A stretch of DNA of 62,192 nt from Gallionella sp. UBA4121 (GCA_002381565.1 DFWZ01000020.1:1-62192), one strand, 5' to 3'; numbered from the stretch's first letter, positions 52,744 to 61,723 are shown. The notes: generated from the letters alone by a model not told the origin. Made by a program: numbers and translations.

Positions 52744-52771
52744 AAAAAACCCCGGCATGCCGGGGTTTTTT
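52744..52771. terminator. Bidirectional terminator between converging genes
   Basis: A perfect 28-bp palindrome: six A, the core CCCCGGCATGCCGGGG, then six T. It ends transcription of the GGDEF/EAL gene on the plus strand and of the OYE gene on the minus strand. Confidence 0.93.
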
Positions 52772-52775
52772 GTTT

Positions 52776-52810
52776 CCTGAATCCTGAATCTTGAATCTTG
52801 AATCTTGAAT
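52776..52810. repeat. Five tandem heptamers CCTGAAT/CTTGAAT
   Basis: Two copies of CCTGAAT are followed by three of CTTGAAT, then a partial CCTG. The tract lies between the bidirectional terminator and the stop codon of the OYE gene (52818). It is a period-7 microsatellite. Confidence 0.9.
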
Positions 52811-52817
52811 CCTGCTT

Positions 52818-53885
52818 TCAGTAGTCTGTGTAGCCTTTTTCACCCGGTGTGTAGAAGGTATCGAAATCAGGCGGTGTTAATTCGCTGCCTGCCCGCAGTT
52901 TTTCAACCAGATCCGGGTTGGAGATGAACGGACGACCGAATGCAACCAGATCGCCACGTCCGGCATCGAGGTCTGCATTTGCGCGTGCCAGGTCGTAGCC
53001 ACCGGAGAGGATGTAACGGCCCTTGAACGCAGCGCGAATTGCCGCTTTCAGGGTTGGGCTGACGTCCGGGGCGCCCATCGCACTGTGATCCACGATATGG
53101 ATATAAACAAGGCCGATCTCATTGAGCCTGGCAACCAGACTTTCATACATCGCATCCATCTCGGTATCGGCTGCCGTGCCGTTGAACACGCCATAGGGCG
53201 AGATACGCATGCCGATATGTTCAGCCCCGATGGCGGATGCTGCCGCCTTGGCCACTTCCACTGCAAAACGGATGCGGTTCTCGATGCTGCCGCCCCAGCG
53301 ATCGGTGCGCTTGTTGGTTGCGGTATTGAGGAACTGGTCTATCAGGTAGCCGTTCGCTGCGTGCAGTTCGATGCCGTCAAAGCCGGCCTCGATCGCGCGT
53401 TTCGCGCCCGCTGCGTATTCTGCGATGGCTAGCGCGATATCAGCCTCAGACATCTCAGTCGGGACAGGGTAGGGCTGCAGGCCGTTGCTGTCGGTCCACA
53501 TCTCGCCGGGGGCGGCGAGCGCAGAAGGGGCGATTATTTTGGTGCCGGGCTGCATGTTGGCCGGATGACTGACGCGTCCGGTGTGCATCAGCTGCACAAA
53601 TATCTTGCCGCCTGCCTGATGCACGCTGCCCGTGACCTTTTGCCAGCCGTTGACCTGTTCGTCAGTGAACAGACCTGGCTGGCGGGCATAGCCCAGGCCG
53701 TTCGCAGAAGGGGAGGTGCCTTCCGCGATGAGCAGTCCGGCATCGGCACGCAGTCCGTAATACTTTGCCATCAGCTGGTTCGGTACATTGCCGGTTGCGC
53801 GACAGCGCGTCAGAGGGGCCATGACGATGCGATTTTTCAGTTGCAGTTTGCCGAGCGTTATCGGAGTGAACAGGGTAGTGGTCAT
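52818..53885 (-). CDS. nemA: Old Yellow Enzyme-family alkene reductase (NemA-like)
   Basis: A 355-aa FMN enzyme that reduces activated C=C bonds, nitro compounds or nitrate esters with NAD(P)H. Motifs are LKNRIVMAPLTRCRA near the start, IFVQLMHTGRVSHP, the active-site pair in ELHAANGYLIDQFLN (His and Asn), TDRWGGSIENR, and YILSGGYD for FMN phosphate binding. A ribosome site AAGGA precedes the ATG. It is the most downstream gene of the pirin-b561-yceI set, but a terminator-like hairpin separates it from the yceI gene. Confidence 0.92.
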   Translation of the reverse strand: MTTTLFTPITLGKLQLKNRIVMAPLTRCRATGNVPNQLMAKYYGLRADAGLLIAEGTSPSANGLGYARQPGLFTDEQVNGWQKVTGSVHQAGGKIFVQLMHTGRVSHPANMQPGTKIIAPSALAAPGEMWTDSNGLQPYPVPTEMSEADIALAIAEYAAGAKRAIEAGFDGIELHAANGYLIDQFLNTATNKRTDRWGGSIENRIRFAVEVAKAAASAIGAEHIGMRISPYGVFNGTAADTEMDAMYESLVARLNEIGLVYIHIVDHSAMGAPDVSPTLKAAIRAAFKGRYILSGGYDLARANADLDAGRGDLVAFGRPFISNPDLVEKLRAGSELTPPDFDTFYTPGEKGYTDY

Positions 53886-53901
53886 ATTTTTTCCTTAATG
53901 T

Positions 53902-53925
53902 AAAAATCCCCTCCATAGGGAGGGG
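53902..53925 (-). terminator. Terminator or attenuator between yceI and the OYE gene
   Basis: On the minus strand, a 7-bp stem CCCCTCC/GGAGGGG with a 4-nt loop is followed by ATTTTT. It sits 17 nt before the OYE start, so it could end or weaken read-through from the yceI genes. Confidence 0.65.
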
Positions 53926-53950
53926 CACAAACTATTGTTCCATCAGTTGC

Positions 53951-54511
53951 TTATGGTTTCATGGATTCAACAGGGATGGACAGGGTCACTTCGTCGCTCA
54001 CGTAGGGCGCATATTTCCCCATGTTGAAATCCGAGCGCTTGACCTTCGCAGTGGCATTGGCGCCACAGGCATCCTTCTTGGTCATCGGGTGAGGCATGCA
54101 CAGCATGGATGTCACGGTCAGCGTCACAGGGCGGGTCACGCCCTTGATGGTCAGATCGCCTTCCACGGCCACCAGTTTGTCTCCGTCAAACTTGAACTTG
54201 TCTGACTTGTAGGTGATGGTCGGATATTTTTCGGTATCAAAGAAGTCCTCGCCCTGGATGTGCCCGTTAAATACAGTAGAGCCGGTGTTGACCGATTTGG
54301 CATCGATGGTCACATCGGCCGAGCCGGTCCTGGCAGCGCGGTCTATCGTAATTGAACCGCTGACTGTATCAAACCGGCTGAGCTGGGTGGAATAGCCAAA
54401 GTGATTGTATTCAAAACGCGGCTTGGTATGGTTGACATCAAGCACATAGGTTTCCGGTGCGGCAAAAGCGATGGAAGACAGCGAGAGTAATATAGGCAGA
54501 GCAATTTTCAT
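53951..54511 (-). CDS. YceI-family periplasmic protein (copy 2)
   Basis: A 186-aa secreted lipocalin-like protein with a signal peptide ending SIAFA. The mature part starts PETYVLDVNHTKPRFEYNHFG, the usual YceI opening, and contains GSADVTIDAKSVNTG and the DLTIKGVTRPVTL motif. YceI proteins bind isoprenoid-type lipids such as polyprenols. Two cysteines near residues 138 and 148 are unusual. It overlaps the other yceI gene by 4 nt. Confidence 0.92.
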   Translation of the reverse strand: MKIALPILLSLSSIAFAAPETYVLDVNHTKPRFEYNHFGYSTQLSRFDTVSGSITIDRAARTGSADVTIDAKSVNTGSTVFNGHIQGEDFFDTEKYPTITYKSDKFKFDGDKLVAVEGDLTIKGVTRPVTLTVTSMLCMPHPMTKKDACGANATAKVKRSDFNMGKYAPYVSDEVTLSIPVESMKP

Positions 54512-55116
54512 GGTTTTTTCCTTTGCGGTTGGGTTGATGAAGGTGGAGCTGCTGCGGGTGCTGCTAAAACAACGAGGTGAAACTTGATCTGTACGTCAGC
54601 GGCAACGGTGTCCAGATCGGTCCATTCGCCTATCCCGATTCCATAGTCCAGACGCTTGATATTGAAACTGCCGTCAAACGAACCGCGATTGCCATCAGCC
54701 TGGAAGGTGACAGGCGCCGTTATATCCAGTGTCCGGCCCTTGATGGACAGTTTGCCTGTGGCCTGGTAGCGATTGCCGCCCAGCGCCTTGACGCCGGTGG
54801 AAACAAAGCTGGCAAGCGGATAGAGTTTGGTATTGAACCAGAGTTTGCCGGCCACGGATTCATCGGCGTCGCTCGAGCCCGTATCTATGCTGACAAGGTT
54901 TACGTCGATGTGCGCCTGTGCGCTGGCAAGTTTCGCGGGGTCAAACGATATCTGTGCCGAAAACTTGCTGAACTTGCCCTCCATGGGCACACCCATTTGC
55001 CTGTAGCCAAAGGTCAGTGCGCTTTGATTCAATAGCACCTGATTATATTCCAGTGCAGAGGCCTGACCCGCCAGTAACAGCAGCGCGAGGATGGTGATTT
55101 TTCTCAGTAAATTCAT
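54508..55116 (-). CDS. YceI-family periplasmic protein (copy 1)
   Basis: A 202-aa YceI protein with signal peptide (LLLAGQASA) and ALTFGYRQMGVPMEGKFSKF, AHIDVNLVSIDTGSSDADE, and LSIKGRTLDITAPVTF. It diverges clearly from its neighbour and has a proline/alanine-rich C-terminal tail. It follows cytochrome b561 by 13 nt and overlaps the next yceI gene, so it is part of one operon. YceI-b561 pairing is common and suggests a role in membrane quinone or lipid redox chemistry. Confidence 0.9.
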   Translation of the reverse strand: MNLLRKITILALLLLAGQASALEYNQVLLNQSALTFGYRQMGVPMEGKFSKFSAQISFDPAKLASAQAHIDVNLVSIDTGSSDADESVAGKLWFNTKLYPLASFVSTGVKALGGNRYQATGKLSIKGRTLDITAPVTFQADGNRGSFDGSFNIKRLDYGIGIGEWTDLDTVAADVQIKFHLVVLAAPAAAPPSSTQPQRKKP

Positions 55117-55129
55117 GGTTTGTCTTTGA

Positions 55130-55657
55130 TCACTTGCCGGGCAACATGCGGGTCAGCACTTCGTCCCGGTCTATAAAATGGTGTTTGAGTGCAGCTATGA
55201 TGTGGAGAATGACCAGCACCAGCAGCGTGTAATTGAGCGTCTCATGAACAATGCCCAGCAAATGGCCCAGGGCCTTGTCACGACCTACCAGATCGGGCAG
55301 CGGCAACACGCCGAACCACACTGTCTGAACGCCCTTGGCAGAACTCATCAGCCAGCCTGACAGCGGCACGGCCATAATCAGCAGATACAGCAAGGCATGC
55401 ACGATGCTGCTGCCGATTTCCTGCCAGCGCGGTATGTGCAACGCGGGCGGTTTGTGCGTGGCACGCCATAATATGCGCAGTATCGCCAGCAGCAATACCG
55501 TCATGCCTATCCATTTATGGTAGCTGTAGAGTTGAAGTTTTGTCGGCGACAGCTTCAAGTCATGCATGTACAGCCCGAGCGGGAATGCCGCGAAAATCAG
55601 CAATGCCATCAACCAGTGCAGGCCGATTGCAGTCATTGTGTAACGTGCAGTATTCAT
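55130..55657 (-). CDS. Cytochrome b561
   Basis: A 175-aa inner-membrane dihaem cytochrome with four helices. Histidines likely to bind haem are in AIGLHWLMAL (helix 1), LYSYHKWIGM (helix 2) and LLVLVILHIIAALKHHF (helix 4). I chose ATG 55657; the longer frame starts with TTG inside the pirin gene. It passes electrons between quinol and an acceptor, and in this family can also quench superoxide. It follows pirin by 19 nt. Confidence 0.92.
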   Translation of the reverse strand: MNTARYTMTAIGLHWLMALLIFAAFPLGLYMHDLKLSPTKLQLYSYHKWIGMTVLLLAILRILWRATHKPPALHIPRWQEIGSSIVHALLYLLIMAVPLSGWLMSSAKGVQTVWFGVLPLPDLVGRDKALGHLLGIVHETLNYTLLVLVILHIIAALKHHFIDRDEVLTRMLPGK

Positions 55658-55676
55658 CTTTACGCCGGCGCGTTGT

Positions 55677-56519
55677 TCAAACAAAATGTCCGCTCCTAAA
55701 ATCGTCCAGCGCCTGATGAATCTCCTCCTGCGTGTTCATCACGAACGGACCGTATTGCACGATCGGTTCATTCAACGGACGGCCGGCGAGCAAGATCAGG
55801 CGAGCATCAGTTGCAGCGGTCAGCGTCACACCGTCAGCCCCCGTGCTTAAAATCCCCATGCGGCGCGGGCCGACCTGCGTGTCGCCGACGACAACTTCGC
55901 CCCGATAGACGTAGATGAAGGCATTGTGTGTGCCTGGAATGGCAGCCTGGAAACTGGCGCCGGCAGGCAGGTGGACATCCAGAAACAGAGGCTCCGTGTC
56001 CTTGCGCGTGATGACACCCTCGACACCCCCGCTTGTTCCGGCGATAACCCGCACCCTTGCCCCGCTTGTCGTGACATATTCGGGGATAGATTCGCTTGCA
56101 AAATCACGATACCACGGCTCATCCATCTTGTGTTTCGCGGGCAGATTAATCCAGAGCTGGAAGCCTTCCATCACGCCCTCGATCTGTTCAGGCATTTCTG
56201 AATGAATCACACCGCGCCCGGCGGTCATCCACTGCACGCCGCCGTTATCCAGCAAGCCTTCGTTGCCTGCGCTGTCACGGTGACGCATGCGGCCGGACAA
56301 CATGTAGGTCACCGTCTCGAAACCACGATGCGGATGATCCGGAAATCCTGCGATGTAATCGTCCGGCACATCGCTGACGAACGCATCCAGCATCAGGAAA
56401 GGATCGAGACGGCGCTGCAATTTTCCGGTGAGCACTCGGGTCAGCTTCACGCCTGCGCCATCGCTTGTGGCAATGCCTTCGATCAGCTGTTCGATGTGAC
56501 GGGATTGGTTAATGTTCAT
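55677..56519 (-). CDS. Pirin family protein
   Basis: A 280-aa bicupin. The N-terminal cupin carries the metal site HPHRGFETVTYMLSGRMRHRDS (first residues HPHRGFET) and GVQWMTAGRGVIHSEMPE. A second cupin follows (HNAFIYVYRGEVVVG). Family members bind iron and some have quercetin dioxygenase activity. ATG 56519 is chosen because the frame upstream is unlike pirin. It is the first gene of the minus-strand operon, divergent from a LysR gene. Confidence 0.92.
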   Translation of the reverse strand: MNINQSRHIEQLIEGIATSDGAGVKLTRVLTGKLQRRLDPFLMLDAFVSDVPDDYIAGFPDHPHRGFETVTYMLSGRMRHRDSAGNEGLLDNGGVQWMTAGRGVIHSEMPEQIEGVMEGFQLWINLPAKHKMDEPWYRDFASESIPEYVTTSGARVRVIAGTSGGVEGVITRKDTEPLFLDVHLPAGASFQAAIPGTHNAFIYVYRGEVVVGDTQVGPRRMGILSTGADGVTLTAATDARLILLAGRPLNEPIVQYGPFVMNTQEEIHQALDDFRSGHFV

Positions 56520-56595
56520 GGCGAGCTTCCTTGTGAAAGTAACTGCATGGTAGAGCAAGCAAAAGAATAGATAAAGCCGGCAATTCGGGATAGAC

Positions 56596-56613
56596 TGTTC
56601 CATATATGGAACA
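56596..56613. promoter_or_regulatory. Perfect 18-bp palindrome across the LysR start codon
   Basis: TGTTCCATATATGGAACA is a perfect palindrome. The LysR start codon ATG (56606) lies in its right half. It could be an operator by which the LysR protein, or another dimeric regulator, controls this gene and perhaps the divergent pirin operon. Confidence 0.55.
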
Positions 56614-57505
56614 TATCTCCGCTGACGATTACATCCTGTTTGCCACCATCGCAGAATTTCAGAGCATGGTGCGCGCCGCCGAACATCTTTCCATCCCGAA
56701 GGCCACGGTTTCCCGTCGCCTCTCCAACATGGAAGCAGCACTGGGGCAGCGCCTGCTGATACGAAACACACGCCGTCTGACACTCACCGATTTCGGTCAG
56801 GAGTTTCTTGACCATTGCCGCCGCGTTGCGGAAGAAGTCGCAGCTGCACAGGATTTCGTGCTCAGTCAGGAATCCCGCCCGCATGGGCGCCTGCGTGTTT
56901 CCATGCCGGGCGATTATGCCAGGCAGCATTTCTCTCGTGCTATCGCCACTTTCATCGAAACTTATCCGCAGGTACAGCTTGATCTGGATCTGTCGTCCAG
57001 ACGCGTAGACCTGATAGCCGAACGCTACGATCTGGCGATACGCATGGGGGATCTGAGCGACGATGCGACCCTGATCGCGCGAAAAATAGACGAACAGCAC
57101 TTTGCACTCTACGCCAGTCCGATCTACCTGGCACTTCATCCGGCACCCCTTAATCCCGATGATCTGGCGCATCATGCGGCGGTGCGCCTGCTCTCCGACC
57201 GGGGGACTGCCGTTCCCTGGCAGCTGCTGAACGGAAAATCGGAATGGGAGGGGGTGCCACCCGGGCGACTCACATTAAATTCCCCTGATATGATCCAGCA
57301 GTTGTTGCTCGATGGAGCGGGCATCGCTGCATTGCCATGCAGTTTCACAACCAATGATGTGCGGCACGGGCGTCTGGTGCGTGTGTTGCCGGAATGGTCA
57401 TTGCCTGCTGTTCCGGCCTGGGCGGTCATGCCGATGCGTCGCTATCTGCCCGCCAAGACTCGCGCCTTTTTAACGCATATTGAACGTTTCATGGAACGCG
57501 GCTAA
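56606..57505 (+). CDS. LysR-family transcription regulator
   Basis: A 299-aa regulator with an N-terminal helix-turn-helix (FATIAEFQSMVRAAEHLSIPKATVSRRLSNME) and a ligand-binding domain (GRLRVSMPGDYARQHF ... RVDLIAERYDLAIRMG). The Ser-Arg-Arg recognition helix and the 'YDLAIRMG' segment are typical of the large CrgA/AaeR-like group. It is divergent from the pirin-b561-yceI operon across 86 bp, so those genes are likely targets. No strong ribosome site is visible, and an 18-bp palindrome covers the start. Confidence 0.9.
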   Translation: MEHISADDYILFATIAEFQSMVRAAEHLSIPKATVSRRLSNMEAALGQRLLIRNTRRLTLTDFGQEFLDHCRRVAEEVAAAQDFVLSQESRPHGRLRVSMPGDYARQHFSRAIATFIETYPQVQLDLDLSSRRVDLIAERYDLAIRMGDLSDDATLIARKIDEQHFALYASPIYLALHPAPLNPDDLAHHAAVRLLSDRGTAVPWQLLNGKSEWEGVPPGRLTLNSPDMIQQLLLDGAGIAALPCSFTTNDVRHGRLVRVLPEWSLPAVPAWAVMPMRRYLPAKTRAFLTHIERFMERG

Positions 57506-57619
57506 GCACAGCATCGATATAATGCAAGTGTCACGTGAGGCAGCCTGTAACCGCTGTATTCACCTGTCAGGAACCCGCCAGCCGGATTCCACAATCAACC
57601 AGAGATATTACTTAAAAAC

Positions 57620-60298
57620 ATGTCAAAACATTATCTTACGTCGCTTTTCTCACCCAAGTCAGTAGCTGTGTTTGGCGCAAGCGACCGCGTCGATTCGGTG
57701 GGTCAGATTGTTTTTCACAACATGCTGGAGAGTAATTTTCAGGGCGCGCTCTATCCGATCAACTCCCGTGTTGCCGAGGTGCAGGGCCGTCGCGCCTATG
57801 CATCCATCAGCGAAATCGAGGATGAAATCGAACTGGTTGTCATCGCAACGCCGCCGCAAACGGTTCCCGACATCATCGAAGAGTGCGGGAAACACGGGGT
57901 CAAGGCAGCGGTCATCATCACCGCCGGTTTTGGCGAGATCGGCGCCGAGGGCCAGGAACTGGAACGCCGTCTGCTGGAAAATGCGAAACGCTATGGCATC
58001 CGTCTGGTCGGCCCCAACTGCCTGGGCGTGATGCGTCCGAGCATCGGCCTGAATGCCACCTTCAACAAGGGCGGCGCGAATGCGGGGAATCTGGCGCTGA
58101 TATCCCAGTCAGGCGCGCTGTGCACCGCGATACTGGATTGGGCGCAGGTCAACGATGTCGGTTTTTCCAGCGTGGTGTCGATGGGCTCTTCCGCCGATGT
58201 GGATTTCGGCGAGACGCTCGATTATCTGGTATCGGATCCCCAGACCCAGAATATCCTGCTCTATATCGAGGGGATACGCGAGTCACGCCGTTTCATGAGT
58301 TCGCTGCGCGCCGCGGCGCGCGTCAAGCCGGTGATTTTGATCAAAGTCGGTCGCCATGAGGCCGGTTCCAAAGCCGCGATGTCGCATACCGCGTCGCTGG
58401 TAGGTTCGGACGACGCCTTCGATGCCGCCGTGCGCCGCGCAGGCGTAGTGCGGGTGCAGACCGTCACACAATTGTTCTCTGCCGCCAAGGCCTTGTCCTG
58501 TGGTTTTCATCCTTCCGGCAATCGCCTGGCAATCGTGACTAACGGCGGTGGCCCCGGTGTGATGGCCACCGATCGCGCGTCCGACCTGGGGCTGGTGATG
58601 GCGAGTTTGTCGGATGCCACCATTGCCCGGTTGAATGAGGTGTTGCCGGTCAACTGGTCGCACGGCAATCCGGTAGACATCATCGGCGATGCTCAGGCCG
58701 ATCGCTATAAGCATGCGGTCGCCGCCTGCCTGGAAGATCCAAATGTGGATGGCGTGCTGACTATTCTGACGCCGCAGGCGATGACCAAGCCCCTGGAGGC
58801 CGCAGAGGTCGTGATCGAACTTGCCAACCAGTACAGCAAGCCGCTGCTGACCTGCTGGATGGGCGAGATACAGGTTGCAGAATCACGCAAATTGTTTGCC
58901 CGTGCCAAAAAGCCGAACTTCCGTACGCCTGAACCCGCTGTCGAGGTGTTTTCCTACCTGTCCGATTACTACCAGAACCAGAAGTTGCTGATGCAGATGC
59001 CGGAACCGTTGTCGCATCAGCTGGCGCCGGATGTGGAAGGTGCGCGCATGGTGATCGAAGGCGCGCTGCAGGATAAACGAAAAGTGTTGAGCGAAATGGA
59101 ATCAAAGGCATTGCTGTCGGCTTTCCATATTCCAGTTGCGCAGACCATGGTGGCCAGATCACCGAACGAAGCGCTGCTGATTGCCCAGCAACTGGGCTTT
59201 CCGGTAGCCATGAAGGTCAATTCCCGCGACATCACCCACAAAAGCGATGCAGGCGGCGTGATGCTCAATCTGAGTAATGCGCAAGGTGTGCGCGCGGCGT
59301 ACCACGAGATCACCGAGAACATCAAACGCAACCGTCCCGGGGCTCACATGGATGGCATTTCCATACAGCCGATGATCGTCAAACCCAACGGGCGCGAACT
59401 GATGGTAGGCGTGACTAACGATCCTGTGTTCGGGCCTGTCATCACCTTCGGCGCAGGAGGAACGACGGTCGAAGTGATGGGGGATACACAGGTTAGCTTG
59501 CCGCCGTTGAACGTTTTTCTGGCCCGCGATCTTATCAGCAGAACCAAAGTATCGAAGTTGCTGGGCGCATTCCGTCATATGCCGCCCGCCGACATGGAAG
59601 CGCTGGAGGGCGTATTGCTGCGTGTTTCGGAAATGGTCTGCGAGTTGCCGATGCTGATGGAAATGGACATCAATCCGCTGATCGTGGATGAGCACGGGCT
59701 GCTGGCAGCCGATGCGCGCGTGGTGGTGGAATTCAGGCAGCCGAGTGCGGACCGATACGCTCACATGGCGATTTACCCCTATCCGACCCATCTGGTCAAC
59801 CACTGGCAACTGGCCGACGGCATGGACATCACGATACGTCCGATCAGGCCTGAAGATGCCGGGCTGGAGCAGGCATTTGTGCGCAATTTGTCGGAACAGT
59901 CCCGTTTCTTCCGCTTCATGAACAGTGTGCAGGAGTTGAGTCAGTCCATGCTGGTGCGTTTCACGCAGATCGACTACAGCCGCGAGATGGCGCTGATCGC
60001 GGTGACCGAAGTTAACGGCACCGATGTGGAACTCGGCGTGACGCGCTTTGCGATCAATCCGGATGGCGAGAGTTGTGAATTCGCTCTGGTGATCGCCGAC
60101 CAGATGCACGGCAAGGGCCTGGGACAAAAATTGATGACCGCGTTGATGGATGCGGCCCGATCCAAAGGACTGAAAGTGATCGAAGGCGAAGTTCTGAAAA
60201 ACAACACCGACATGCTCAGTCTGATGGACAGGCTGGGGTTTGAAGTTGTGACCAGTACGGACGACGACAGCATCAAGTCGGTTCGCCGGGCGCTTTAA
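57620..60298 (+). CDS. Acyl-CoA synthetase (NDP-forming)-like protein fused to GNAT acetyltransferase (Pat family)
   Basis: An 892-aa protein. Residues 1-690 resemble NDP-forming acetyl-CoA synthetase: CoA-binding SVAVFGASDRVDSVG, LVGPNCLGVM, LISQSGALC, and an ATP-grasp-like part (VAMKVNSRDITHKSDAGGV). Residues ~735-890 form a GNAT domain (ITIRPIRPEDAGLEQAFVR, VIADQMHGKGLGQKLM for acetyl-CoA binding). This matches Pat/Pka protein lysine acetyltransferases that control acetyl-CoA synthetase and other enzymes. A deacetylase-family gene follows 33 nt later. Confidence 0.9.
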   Translation: MSKHYLTSLFSPKSVAVFGASDRVDSVGQIVFHNMLESNFQGALYPINSRVAEVQGRRAYASISEIEDEIELVVIATPPQTVPDIIEECGKHGVKAAVIITAGFGEIGAEGQELERRLLENAKRYGIRLVGPNCLGVMRPSIGLNATFNKGGANAGNLALISQSGALCTAILDWAQVNDVGFSSVVSMGSSADVDFGETLDYLVSDPQTQNILLYIEGIRESRRFMSSLRAAARVKPVILIKVGRHEAGSKAAMSHTASLVGSDDAFDAAVRRAGVVRVQTVTQLFSAAKALSCGFHPSGNRLAIVTNGGGPGVMATDRASDLGLVMASLSDATIARLNEVLPVNWSHGNPVDIIGDAQADRYKHAVAACLEDPNVDGVLTILTPQAMTKPLEAAEVVIELANQYSKPLLTCWMGEIQVAESRKLFARAKKPNFRTPEPAVEVFSYLSDYYQNQKLLMQMPEPLSHQLAPDVEGARMVIEGALQDKRKVLSEMESKALLSAFHIPVAQTMVARSPNEALLIAQQLGFPVAMKVNSRDITHKSDAGGVMLNLSNAQGVRAAYHEITENIKRNRPGAHMDGISIQPMIVKPNGRELMVGVTNDPVFGPVITFGAGGTTVEVMGDTQVSLPPLNVFLARDLISRTKVSKLLGAFRHMPPADMEALEGVLLRVSEMVCELPMLMEMDINPLIVDEHGLLAADARVVVEFRQPSADRYAHMAIYPYPTHLVNHWQLADGMDITIRPIRPEDAGLEQAFVRNLSEQSRFFRFMNSVQELSQSMLVRFTQIDYSREMALIAVTEVNGTDVELGVTRFAINPDGESCEFALVIADQMHGKGLGQKLMTALMDAARSKGLKVIEGEVLKNNTDMLSLMDRLGFEVVTSTDDDSIKSVRRAL

Positions 60299-60331
60299 CG
60301 GTATTTTTCACGCGAAAATTCGGAGAACGCT

Positions 60332-61255
60332 ATGCAAACTGCCTACCTGACACATCCGGCCTGTCTCAAGCATGAGATGAGTGCGGATCATCCCGAATCT
60401 CCCGCGCGTATCCAAGCGATAGACGATCAGCTCATCGCATCAGGGTTGATGCCCTATCTTGCCCATTACGATGCACCCGAAGCCACCCGGGAGCAGTTGT
60501 TACGGGTGCACGAACTGGCATACGTCGAATCCGTGTTCGCTCAATCGCCGCAATCCGGTCTGGTTTATCTCGATGGCGATACGGCGATGAACCCGCATAC
60601 CTTATCGGCGGCGCTGCATGCGGCAGGTGCGGCGGTCAAGGCGGTTGATCTGGTGATGGAGGGGAGGGCGGAGAATGCCTTTTGCAATATCCGTCCCCCC
60701 GGACATCATGCCGGCCGCGCCAGTGCTGCGGGATTCTGCCTGTTCAACAACGTTGCGGTGGCCGCAGCCCATGCGCTGGCGCAGTACGGTCTGACGCGCG
60801 TGGCGATCGCCGACTTCGATGTGCATCACGGCAATGGCACAGAGGATATTTTTCACGATGATCGCCGCGTTATGTTGTGCTCGACCTTTCGCCACCCTTA
60901 TTATCCTTACAAAGGCGTTGGAAGCGGCAATGAGCACATGATCAACGTGCCGCTGGCGGCGGGTGCTTCGGGTGAAGAATTTCGAGCGGCTGTAACAAAA
61001 CACTGGCTGCCTGCTCTGACGCGTTTTCAGCCGCAACTGCTGTTGATTTCGGCAGGCTTCGATGCGCACTTGGAGGATGATATGGGCGGGCTAGCCTTGC
61101 GCGAGTCTGATTATGCCTGGGTGACCGAACGACTCAAGGAACTTGCGGAAAAATATGCCAGTCGACGCATCGTTTCAGTCCTTGAAGGCGGGTACGCGCT
61201 CAGTGCATTGGGGCGCAGCGCCACGGCGCATATCAAAGTACTAAGCGATTTATAA
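60332..61255 (+). CDS. Histone-deacetylase-family (AcuC-like) amidohydrolase
   Basis: A 307-aa zinc hydrolase. Motifs are HPESPARIQAI, IRPPGHHAGRASAAGFCLFNN (His-His active site), ADFDVHHGNGTEDIF (Asp and His zinc ligands), ISAGFDAHLEDDMGG (Asp zinc ligand) and LEGGYALSALG. Bacterial members remove acetyl groups from protein lysines or from polyamines and other small amides. GGAGA precedes the ATG. Its position directly after a Pat-like acetyltransferase supports a protein deacetylase role, but this is inference. Confidence 0.92.
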   Translation: MQTAYLTHPACLKHEMSADHPESPARIQAIDDQLIASGLMPYLAHYDAPEATREQLLRVHELAYVESVFAQSPQSGLVYLDGDTAMNPHTLSAALHAAGAAVKAVDLVMEGRAENAFCNIRPPGHHAGRASAAGFCLFNNVAVAAAHALAQYGLTRVAIADFDVHHGNGTEDIFHDDRRVMLCSTFRHPYYPYKGVGSGNEHMINVPLAAGASGEEFRAAVTKHWLPALTRFQPQLLLISAGFDAHLEDDMGGLALRESDYAWVTERLKELAEKYASRRIVSVLEGGYALSALGRSATAHIKVLSDL

Positions 61256-61319
61256 AGATGGCGGTTATACCAGCCAGTATTTTCCTGATTGTCTAAACAA
61301 GATTATAAGTACATTGTAG

Positions 61320-61348
61320 TTATTTGATTATTAATAAATTATTATAAT
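61320..61348 (+). promoter_or_regulatory. Possible promoter before the DUF3820 gene
   Basis: A perfect TATAAT at 61343-61348 lies in an AT-rich spacer, 39 nt before the start codon. The -35 position at 17-nt spacing (TTATTT) is weak. Confidence 0.3.
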
Positions 61349-61386
61349 ATTTTGCTGGCTGTAAAAACTGACATGACGAGAATGAA

Positions 61387-61599
61387 ATGAACCATAAGCA
61401 CCTGGAACTATTGCTTGTCCGCAAGATGCCATACGGCAAGCACAGGGGGTGTTTGATTGCGGATTTGCCCGGACAGTACCTCAATTGGTATGCCCGGGTG
61501 GGTTTTCCGGCCGGAGAGATCGGTCAACTGCTCGCGCTGATGCAGGAACTGGATCACAACGGCTTGTCGTCCTTGCTTGATCCGTTGCGCAAGCGGTGA
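61387..61599 (+). CDS. DUF3820 family protein
   Basis: A 70-aa protein with the DUF3820 pattern: KMPYGKHRGCLIADLPGQYL followed by WYARVGFPAGEIGQLLALMQE. The family is small, cytosolic and uncharacterised, sometimes named as a quorum-regulated virulence factor without firm evidence. It stands alone after the deacetylase gene. Confidence 0.85.
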   Translation: MNHKHLELLLVRKMPYGKHRGCLIADLPGQYLNWYARVGFPAGEIGQLLALMQELDHNGLSSLLDPLRKR

Positions 61600-61723
61600 A
61601 CCCGACCAGTGCTCGGTTGTTACAGATTGTGCTTTTTACGGGGAAGAGTAATGTCTGGGGAAGTAAAAAAGAATACAACAGAATATATATATCTATTTGA
61701 TTTAAATAGTTATATTTAAGCAA

